A stretch of 64,000 nt of DNA from Qingshengfaniella alkalisoli (GTDB lineage Bacteria > Pseudomonadota > Alphaproteobacteria > Rhodobacterales > Rhodobacteraceae), in contig NZ_CP042263.1 in NCBI RefSeq assembly GCF_007855645.1, positions 310,001-374,000 of the forward strand. The letters are read 5' to 3'. The translations under genes and the position numbers were made by a program. How positions within the stretch are numbered: position 1 is the stretch's first letter; each line of letters begins with the position of its first letter. This document shows, one piece after another, positions 10,701 to 17,959 of this stretch. The notes beneath the pieces are model-generated. The model searched no databases and was not told the DNA's origin. It worked only from the letters and a program-made list of their open reading frames with translations.

Positions 10701-12056
10701 TCAGCCGTCCTTCTTCTGCTTGGCTTTCAGAGCCTTGAGCCGGTCCATCATCCGCTTGGCAAGGCCGGGTTTGGTCACCTGGCGGCTGCGGGCAATCGCC
10801 AGCGCCTCGTCGGGGACGTCTTCTGTCACCACGCTGCCGCAGCCCGTCATTGCGTCATTGCCGATGGTTACCGGCGCTACCAGCATGGTATTCGACCCGA
10901 TGAAGGCCCGTGAGCCGATCCGCGTCTTGTGCTTGAACACGCCGTCATAATTGCAGGTGATCGTGCCCGCACCGATATTGGCGGCCGCGCCGATCTCAGC
11001 ATCCCCGATATAGCTCAGGTGGTTGACCTTCGCGCCTTCGGCGATCAAGGCATTCTTGACCTCGACGAAATTGCCGATCTTGGCGCCTTCGGCCAGTTCT
11101 GCGCCGGGGCGCAGGCGCGCATACGGCCCGACCACGGCCCCTCGCGCCACATGGCACCCTTCAAGATGGCTGAAGGCGCGGATGCGCGCGCCGGTTTCCA
11201 CGGTCACGCCAGAGCCAAAGACGACGTTGGGCTCGATGACCGCATCGCGTCCGATCACTGTATCGGCGGCGAAGAACACCGTTTCCGGTGCGGTCAGGGT
11301 CACGCCGTTGTCCAGCGCCTCGCCACGGGCGCGCGCCTGAAACGCGGCTTCAGCATACGCCAGATCCGCGCGGGTGTTGACGCCCAGCGTCTCGGCCTCC
11401 GGGCAGGTCACGACCCGCGCCTGTGCGCCATCTGCCCGTGCGATTTCCACGATGTCGGTCAGATAGTATTCACCGCTGGCATTGTCGTTGCCGAGCCTGC
11501 CGATCCAGTCCAGCATCCGCGTCGCGTCCGCCAGCATGATCCCGCTGTTGCACAAGGTGATGGCGCGCTCGGCCTCGGTCGCATCCTTGTATTCGACGAT
11601 CCGTTCCAGCGTATCGCCATCGGCCACCAGCCGCCCATAGCGCGCCGGATCAGCCGCGTCAAAGCCCAGCACGACCAGATCCGCGCCGGTTTCGCGTGCC
11701 GCTTGCACCTGCGCCAACGTCTCGGGCCGGATCAGCGGGGTGTCACCGTAGAGCACCACCACATCACCCGTGAACCCGTCCATTTCCGCCGTTGCCTGCG
11801 CGACTGCGTGACCCGTGCCAAGCTGCTCAGACTGCACCGCAATGCGGATATCGGGGTCGATCTCCCGCGCCGCAGCGGCGACCTGTTCACTGCCATGGCC
11901 GGTGACCACGACGACACGCTCGGGCTCCAATGCGCTGCCGCTGGCAATTGCATGCGCCAGCAAAGGTGCCCCGGCCAGCTCATGCAGAACCTTCGGCGCA
12001 TCGGACAACATCCGGCTGCCCTCCCCTGCCGCAAGTATGATCAATGCCGTCGCCAT
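10701..12056 (-). CDS. glmU: bifunctional UDP-GlcNAc pyrophosphorylase / GlcN-1-P acetyltransferase GlmU
   Basis: This 451-residue enzyme acetylates glucosamine-1-phosphate and then couples it to UTP. The N-terminal nucleotidyltransferase has LAAGEGSRM at about 7-15. The C-terminal left-handed beta-helix of hexapeptide repeats carries GNFVEVKNA, and NYDG lies close to it. The ATG at 12056 has an AGGGG ribosome site. The open frame reaches 12089, but that extension is unconserved. It is the upstream partner of glmS. Confidence 0.96.
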   Translation of the reverse strand: MATALIILAAGEGSRMLSDAPKVLHELAGAPLLAHAIASGSALEPERVVVVTGHGSEQVAAAAREIDPDIRIAVQSEQLGTGHAVAQATAEMDGFTGDVVVLYGDTPLIRPETLAQVQAARETGADLVVLGFDAADPARYGRLVADGDTLERIVEYKDATEAERAITLCNSGIMLADATRMLDWIGRLGNDNASGEYYLTDIVEIARADGAQARVVTCPEAETLGVNTRADLAYAEAAFQARARGEALDNGVTLTAPETVFFAADTVIGRDAVIEPNVVFGSGVTVETGARIRAFSHLEGCHVARGAVVGPYARLRPGAELAEGAKIGNFVEVKNALIAEGAKVNHLSYIGDAEIGAAANIGAGTITCNYDGVFKHKTRIGSRAFIGSNTMLVAPVTIGNDAMTGCGSVVTEDVPDEALAIARSRQVTKPGLAKRMMDRLKALKAKQKKDG

Positions 12057-12253
12057 AATGCCCCTGCCCGTCGTTGTTCTTAGCGCCACGTTCTAGACGA
12101 GGGGAATTCAACTGCAAGGGGGACGACCGATGCCGGGGGCGATTACCCCGGCCGGGGGCATCACTATTTCTTTCAAAAGACTTCGGAGATTGGCTGGCTA
12201 GCCGCGCCCCCGACTTTCACCGCACAAGAAGAACGCACTGTTCCCAGACGTCG
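12057..12253. other. intergenic gap with GC hairpin
   Basis: This gap lies between the SGNH-like gene and glmU. It contains a 7-bp GC hairpin, GCCGGGG at 12132-12138 paired with CCCCGGC at 12146-12152, without a following T tract. It may end transcription from the acylation genes or simply reflect G+C richness. The glmU promoter is probably here. Confidence 0.35.
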
Positions 12254-13294
12254 CTATGACTCGGGACAAGACCGCGCCGGTTCACCCAGTTCCGGCCAGT
12301 TCTTCGCAATACCTTCACTCAATCGCGCCGTCGAATGGCGTGCGCCAAAGGTATTCACATGATTGACATCAAGCCACATTCGATGATCTTCAACCAGCTC
12401 GCTGTTGATTGGAAGTACACGGTGATCGCCGATGAGACCCGCGATATGGGCCGGTAGGTCACGCACGAATGTGTATCCCGGCATGTAGGCGAAGCCGACA
12501 CTGACATCGCGCCTGTCAGCCATGTCATAAATCCGGTTCAGATAGACCCGTGACAATCGGTATTCGAGCGGGCGCAGCGGACCAGGCAGCAGATACGTTC
12601 GCGACATCATCCAGCGTCGACGTTTTGCTTCTTCGTCAAGTTCAGTCTTGGACCTGACCACGTCACGCGCCTCGAACGTTCCATCCGTCAGCGTGATGCC
12701 CTTTGTGCGATCCATGTCTGGTCCGGCGTAGACATCGGGGTCGAACACCCTGCGCACCGGTGCTTGCCCCCGCAACGTGTCGATGGCCATTGCCAACTGG
12801 CGACCGGGCAGCGAAGAGATATCGGCAGGCCAGCCAAGGTTGATCAGCATCGGCGCGCGCAGGATATCCGAGACGTCCGCAAGCGTCAGAAAGCCCGGAT
12901 GCGGGCGGCGTCCTTCCACTTCCGTCGCCTGCAACATGATCAGCCCTGGCGATTTCGTATCGAGCAGCTCCTTGACCATGATGTAGTCCATGTTGCGACC
13001 GAATTGCGGCATAGCAAGGTTGGCCACATTCACACGACGCCCGGTCAGGCGGCAATAATCGCGTTCGATCTGCGGACCGCTTATACCCCCGGCCATGCGC
13101 GAGGTGCCGATCAGCGCGATGTCGACGGGCGTGTCGTCGAAGTTCAAACGCTCATAGATCCAGTCGGCCTTACGTGTATCAGCCAACTGGTGTTCCTGAA
13201 AACGCCAGTACCGATTATGCGGCAGGGCAACGAGACCGGCAATACCGACAACTATTCCGAGAAAGGTCAGCAGCAGGAAGCGGATACGCGTCAT
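12254..13294 (-). CDS. SGNH-like membrane-anchored partner of MBOAT acyltransferase
   Basis: The 346-residue protein has one N-terminal transmembrane helix (about 5-24) and an extracytoplasmic domain. A block with GTSRMAGG at 63-70 places Ser65 as candidate nucleophile. Near the C-terminus DVNHVNTFG supplies Asp309 and His312, the D-x-x-H of SGNH hydrolases and DltD/AlgJ-like acyltransferases. It follows the MBOAT gene by 25 nt. This matches known two-part systems in which the MBOAT protein passes acyl groups across the membrane and the SGNH partner places them on the polymer. The ATG at 13294 is chosen; the open frame further upstream only overlaps the MBOAT gene. Confidence 0.75.
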   Translation of the reverse strand: MTRIRFLLLTFLGIVVGIAGLVALPHNRYWRFQEHQLADTRKADWIYERLNFDDTPVDIALIGTSRMAGGISGPQIERDYCRLTGRRVNVANLAMPQFGRNMDYIMVKELLDTKSPGLIMLQATEVEGRRPHPGFLTLADVSDILRAPMLINLGWPADISSLPGRQLAMAIDTLRGQAPVRRVFDPDVYAGPDMDRTKGITLTDGTFEARDVVRSKTELDEEAKRRRWMMSRTYLLPGPLRPLEYRLSRVYLNRIYDMADRRDVSVGFAYMPGYTFVRDLPAHIAGLIGDHRVLPINSELVEDHRMWLDVNHVNTFGARHSTARLSEGIAKNWPELGEPARSCPES

Positions 13295-13319
13295 TGCAAG
13301 TATCTCTCGCGCATGGTCG

Positions 13320-14843
13320 TCAGAAGTTGAAATAGATGAAAATCGCGGGCTGCCAGCCTGCCGCAACGCAGATTGCAATGACCAGCCCGCACAAAACCGG
13401 CACCCAGGTGTGATTTTCCAGCTTATACGGGATCGGGCGAACATAGTCGTAGCGCCGCTGTCTCTTGGGATCGACCCACTCGCCCATATTCGCGGGCCAT
13501 TCCTCGCCCAGTTCTGCCGTGTAGCGGGTAATTTGCAACGAATTCGGAAACAAAAGCGCAATGGCCATCGCGCCCGCACACCATACCAGCAACAGTGGAT
13601 CGACGGAACCGAAGATGATTTCCGGGCCTGACCCGAGACCAAAGAGACCACCGAACACCGCGAGGGCACTGTCCATGTTTTCTGCGCGGAAGAACGCACC
13701 CGTGATGAAATAGAACCCGATCGCCAAGGCCCATTTCAGCACCACAGCCGGAACCGTGTTCCATTCCGCGAAAGCGGGCCACCAAGCGCGAACGGCATGA
13801 TTCAGGCAAACCGCACTCGCCATCATCAACGCGTACCAAACGAAAGTCCAGGCTGCGCCGTGCCAGATCCCGATCAGGAACATCCCGATGAAGATGTTCC
13901 TGATCTGCTTAATCTTGCCGTGACGAGACCCACCCAGCGGAATATACACATAGTCGCGGATGAATGCCGACAACGACATATGCCAGCGCCCCCATAATTC
14001 GATGATCGACCTCGCCTTGTAGGGCGAATTGAAATTGATCGGCAGACGCAATCCGAACAGCGCTGCCAGCCCGATAGCCATGTCCGAGTAACCAGAAAAA
14101 TCGAAGTACAGTTGAAGCCGGTAGGCGGTGACCATTAGCCAGGAACGAACCATTTCCACCTGCCCCCCGTCCAGCGTCGCGTCAAACATTGGATCGATCT
14201 GGCGACCTATCACGTCTGCAATGACGACCTTCTTAGCTAGCCCTATGGTGAACAACAGTATCCCGAACCGGAAAATCTTGCGGTCGAGCGTCCCCGCGGC
14301 CAGTTCTCGATACTGGTCTTCGACATATTTGTGATTGACCACCGGTCCCGCGATCAACTGAGGGAAAAACGATATGAACAATGCATAGTTGAGCAGGCTC
14401 GGTTCGTAGCTACGCTTGGCATAGGCATCCACCACATAGGCAACCTGCTGGAAAGTGAAAAACGAAATGCCAATCGGCAGGATGATGCCTGCAAACACGT
14501 CTTCAAACGACTTGAAGCCGGCGACATCGACGGTCAGGAAGCCTGCGTATTTGAACCAAACGATCAGGCCCAGGTTGAAGGCGACACCTGACCACATGGC
14601 CGCGCGCGACGCAAACCTGCCGCGCTCCGCACGCCACAGATAACGTCCAAGCAGATAGTTGACCGCAATCGATCCGATCAACAGGCCGAGATAAGGCAGG
14701 CTCCAATAACCGTAGAAGACGAAGGAAAACAGTACCAACGCCACCACTGACGCACGGTAGAGCCTAACCCTTCGCAATGCATAGAAAGTCAGGAGACATG
14801 CAGGAAGAAAGACAAACAGGAAAATATGTTCACTAAAAACCAT
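13320..14843 (-). CDS. MBOAT family O-acyltransferase (AlgI-like)
   Basis: This polytopic membrane protein of 507 residues is of the AlgI/DltB type. The conserved stretch RWHMSLSAFIRDYVYIPLGG is at about 286-305. The catalytic His328 is in GIWHGAAWTF. Members move acyl groups, usually acetyl, across the inner membrane for polysaccharide O-acylation. It is the first gene of a leftward pair with the SGNH-like protein and faces a divergent beta-helix gene. The AlgI-like family call is firm. The target polymer, inferred to be the exopolysaccharide of this locus, is not shown directly. Confidence 0.92.
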   Translation of the reverse strand: MVFSEHIFLFVFLPACLLTFYALRRVRLYRASVVALVLFSFVFYGYWSLPYLGLLIGSIAVNYLLGRYLWRAERGRFASRAAMWSGVAFNLGLIVWFKYAGFLTVDVAGFKSFEDVFAGIILPIGISFFTFQQVAYVVDAYAKRSYEPSLLNYALFISFFPQLIAGPVVNHKYVEDQYRELAAGTLDRKIFRFGILLFTIGLAKKVVIADVIGRQIDPMFDATLDGGQVEMVRSWLMVTAYRLQLYFDFSGYSDMAIGLAALFGLRLPINFNSPYKARSIIELWGRWHMSLSAFIRDYVYIPLGGSRHGKIKQIRNIFIGMFLIGIWHGAAWTFVWYALMMASAVCLNHAVRAWWPAFAEWNTVPAVVLKWALAIGFYFITGAFFRAENMDSALAVFGGLFGLGSGPEIIFGSVDPLLLVWCAGAMAIALLFPNSLQITRYTAELGEEWPANMGEWVDPKRQRRYDYVRPIPYKLENHTWVPVLCGLVIAICVAAGWQPAIFIYFNF

Positions 14844-15137
14844 ACATGCTCCGAAAGGCGATCACGCACCACATTGCTGCGCGCCAGTAATGCGATCAAC
14901 CGCAGAAAGACGCAACGATACTTCTAAAAGTCGAGCAGGACATTACCGCCCAAGGTTCGGCCGCAGCTTCAGCTTCACGGCATGATTTCGGTTGGTGCCC
15001 ACTGCCACACGAGGAACACGTCTGTCAGCGCAGCGCATCAAATCCATCGGTCCAATACGATATTTCAACCACGCAGGACTTACTGTACGTTAGGTAAAGC
15101 AGGATCGGTCTGCGCTTGAGCCAAATGCGAGGAAAGC
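14844..15137. promoter_or_regulatory. divergent intergenic region in the polysaccharide locus
   Basis: This gap of 294 bp between the MBOAT gene (leftward) and the first beta-helix gene (rightward) has no credible gene. It must contain two promoters. AT-rich stretches lie near 14910-14945 and 15075-15100. The ribosome site AGGAAAG lies just before the ATG at 15138. I see no clear operator. Confidence 0.45.
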
Positions 15138-17900
15138 ATGTCGATTGACGACGGACAAACCATTCTTGTGCGCAACTCCAGCGACCTGGACGCGGCCGTG
15201 CGGGCACTTGCAGGTACTGGAGGCGCGATCCAGCTCGACAGCGATGCGGGACCATATTGGATTCATCTGAAAGACATTGACGCGGCATCGGAAATTGTAA
15301 TCACCTCTTCCGACCCGACGAAGATGGCCGAAGTGCACACGGCCACAGTCATCGATTCAAAGAACCTGTCGTTGCGGGAACTCGCAATCGTTCCAAAAAA
15401 CGAAGATCCTTATCTGGGTGATGGGTCCGCCGTCGCAATTTACGGATCTTCGGATATCCGATTTGAGCAGAACACCTTGCGCGGGATCGGCGACGGCAAG
15501 GCCGGGATCGAAGAAGGTGTCACCAGCTCGCATGACGCGATCCTGATCCGCGACTCGAAAAACGTTACCGCTTCTGACAACACGCTGTCGCATTTCTGGC
15601 ACGGCATCACGGTCATGGACAGCTTCGATACCACGTTGTCAGGAAACAACATCACCAAGATGCAGGGGGATATCTTTCGCTTGGCCGGTGCTGACGGCGC
15701 CCTTCTGACCGACAACAAGGTCTATGACCTGTACGGGTCTGCGGCTTGGGCCAACCATGACGATATCGTCCAGTTCTGGGGACCCAACATAAACGTACCC
15801 AACCGGGACATCACCATATCGGGAAACTACTTCAACTCCGGTGACACCCAGTACCAGGGGATTTATGGCAGCAATGTCCGGTCCGGGTTCGAGTTCACGA
15901 ACTTCGTTGTTGAAAACAACCTGGTCGTTGTCAGCGCGCATCATGGGATTTCGATCAATGGCGTGAATGGTGTGCTCATTCGAAACAACACCGTTCTCGA
16001 CAACGCGGATAGTTTTGCCCAGGATTGGGCGGGGCAGCCTCTGCAAACCCACACCCCATACATCTCCGCAAATGGCAGCAGCAATGTCACCGTAACCGAT
16101 AATGTGGGGCAACTTAAATGGAGCTTGCTGCCGGATGACGTCGTGGCGTCAGGCAATCTCGGGCCGCACTATACCGATAGAGAAGCCACTCTATACATCG
16201 ACAACCTGTTCACCGCCGCCGGCGAGGGTGGACCGCGTGACATTCGTGATTACATGGTGATTCCCGGTTCCGCGGCCGATGGACTCGGTGCGCCTATGAC
16301 ATGGGAGGCCAACCTTCCCGAAGGTATTGCCGCGATCATTCGTCATGCACCTGACGGGCGCCAAAGCCAGACCATACATTTCATGGCATATGACGCCGAC
16401 CCTTCCTTAACCTATCGCTGGAGCTTTTCCGATGGCAGCCACTATGAGGGCTCCGAAATCTGGAAGCTGTTCGCAGTAGCCGGTCCGCAAACAGTGACGC
16501 TGGACACCTATGACGGGGACCTCCTGCTCGATTCCACCACGCGCATAGAGGATGTGTACAGTGCAATCTTGCTGGATGTCGATTTCGAAGGCGGCATCGT
16601 GGATGCATCGGGCAGCGAAACGCTGGTCGGCGGTAAGAACGGACCGCAACTGCTGACGGTGGCACAGGGACCCAGCGGCAGCACAGACACCGCGTTGAAT
16701 TTGCAATGGGACGACGCCTTCGTGATCCAGCGTGACAATGATTTCATGCAGAATATGGATGCATTTTCACTCGCGTTGGATTTGCGCCGCACCGATCTTT
16801 CGCAAGGGGGCTTTATTCTGGGAACAGGTCATTCGATCGAGGTTTATCTGCAAGCAAATGGTGCCTTATCGATCATGGCAGCGACAGAGGCGGACGGGAA
16901 AAAATGGACCTCTACCGCCCCTACCGCCCTGGACGACACTGAATGGCACCGGATCAGCTTTTCTTACGATGGCCGTGACGGAAGCGGGCTGGTTATCCGT
17001 ATAGACGATTCCGAGGTAGCTTCCCTGCCCCTCACCGGTGAACTGTTATTTGTGAACCGCGATTTCACCATCGGGTCCCGATATAACCGAGATGCACTCC
17101 CCAGCCAAATCGACAACATTCGGATGGTAGATTACCCGACGAGCAATGATTCCGATATTTACAATACCGCCGCGGTCCTGTCGTCTCTGAATGACCTTAC
17201 GGAAGAAGGTGGCGACGACACTCCACCTCCCGACAACGGAAACGGTGGAACACCTGAAAATGGCAAAATGCTGCACGAAGTTCTTGTTGCAGATCCGGCT
17301 ATCTATGCAAGCTGGTTTGACTTTGAAGGCAGCCTGAGCAGTTCGGCAGGGGCCGGCACGACGCTTGAAGAATGGAAGTCGACCCAGGCGACCTACGACG
17401 ATGGATCACTGGCATTTGGTGGAGGCTGGAAAGAAAGCGTGCGCCTCAGTCGCGATATCGAGCAAACCCATCAAATGGACGCCTTCACGCTGGCATGGAC
17501 CATGGCAATCGAGCAGGATTCTGGCGACGCCTCGGGAATGGTCATCGAGTTTCCAAGAGTCATGAGCCTGTTCTACCGCGAAGGCACGGGATTCGAGATG
17601 GCGATCGAAACCGATGGACGACATGGTAGCAGCGTGATCCAGACAGACATTCTCGACGATGGCGATTTTCACAAGATGGTCATGAGTTACACCGGTGACG
17701 AACTGGTGTTCTACGGCGATGGAGAAAAACTTGGTGGAATCGACGCCGACGGGTTGACCGCGCCGCACAGCTATCACGGTCTGCATCTGGGCAGCGCGTG
17801 GAACCATAGCTTTGATGGTCGCGTCGACGACTTCTTGTTCGCGGATGCGGAAGTAACAGCCAGCCAAGTGGCCGCCGACCACGATTACTTTTTGGCCTAA
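15138..17900 (+). CDS. right-handed beta-helix protein with PKD-like and two LamG domains
   Basis: The protein has 920 residues. Residues about 10-330 form a parallel beta-helix rich in N-x-(V/I)-x-x-N-x-(I/L) turns, with the motif NHDDIVQFW near 205. A PKD-like domain lies at about 390-470. A first LamG/concanavalin-like domain spans about 475-680. A Pro/Gly/Asp linker near 690-710 leads to a second LamG domain (about 715-920). Beta-helix proteins of this kind are often polysaccharide lyases or epimerases. No Sec signal peptide and no RTX nonapeptides are visible, although the ATG has a good AGGAAAG ribosome site. Export is therefore unexplained. It is paralogous to the gene at 20877-23201. 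Confidence 0.82.
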   Translation: MSIDDGQTILVRNSSDLDAAVRALAGTGGAIQLDSDAGPYWIHLKDIDAASEIVITSSDPTKMAEVHTATVIDSKNLSLRELAIVPKNEDPYLGDGSAVAIYGSSDIRFEQNTLRGIGDGKAGIEEGVTSSHDAILIRDSKNVTASDNTLSHFWHGITVMDSFDTTLSGNNITKMQGDIFRLAGADGALLTDNKVYDLYGSAAWANHDDIVQFWGPNINVPNRDITISGNYFNSGDTQYQGIYGSNVRSGFEFTNFVVENNLVVVSAHHGISINGVNGVLIRNNTVLDNADSFAQDWAGQPLQTHTPYISANGSSNVTVTDNVGQLKWSLLPDDVVASGNLGPHYTDREATLYIDNLFTAAGEGGPRDIRDYMVIPGSAADGLGAPMTWEANLPEGIAAIIRHAPDGRQSQTIHFMAYDADPSLTYRWSFSDGSHYEGSEIWKLFAVAGPQTVTLDTYDGDLLLDSTTRIEDVYSAILLDVDFEGGIVDASGSETLVGGKNGPQLLTVAQGPSGSTDTALNLQWDDAFVIQRDNDFMQNMDAFSLALDLRRTDLSQGGFILGTGHSIEVYLQANGALSIMAATEADGKKWTSTAPTALDDTEWHRISFSYDGRDGSGLVIRIDDSEVASLPLTGELLFVNRDFTIGSRYNRDALPSQIDNIRMVDYPTSNDSDIYNTAAVLSSLNDLTEEGGDDTPPPDNGNGGTPENGKMLHEVLVADPAIYASWFDFEGSLSSSAGAGTTLEEWKSTQATYDDGSLAFGGGWKESVRLSRDIEQTHQMDAFTLAWTMAIEQDSGDASGMVIEFPRVMSLFYREGTGFEMAIETDGRHGSSVIQTDILDDGDFHKMVMSYTGDELVFYGDGEKLGGIDADGLTAPHSYHGLHLGSAWNHSFDGRVDDFLFADAEVTASQVAADHDYFLA

Positions 17901-17959
17901 GGCTGGTCGGTATGCACGAGTTGCCTTGACGCCCGACCCAACAATCACTGTATCTTCAA

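Noticed and set aside
9200-12083. Long plus-strand frames opposite glmS and glmU
   Set aside because: They mirror well-conserved genes on the other strand and resemble no protein family.
12132-12152. GC hairpin taken as a rho-independent terminator
   Set aside because: The stem is only 7 bp and no T tract follows in either direction, so it is noted only as part of the intergenic entry.
13295-13699. N-terminal extension of the SGNH-like frame
   Set aside because: The extra 135 codons overlap the MBOAT coding sequence in another phase and are Arg/Ser/Trp-rich; the ATG at 13294 begins a proper membrane helix.
15138-17900. Type I (RTX) secretion of the leaderless beta-helix protein
   Set aside because: No GGxGxDxUx nonapeptide repeats are seen and no HlyB/HlyD-like genes are in the window.
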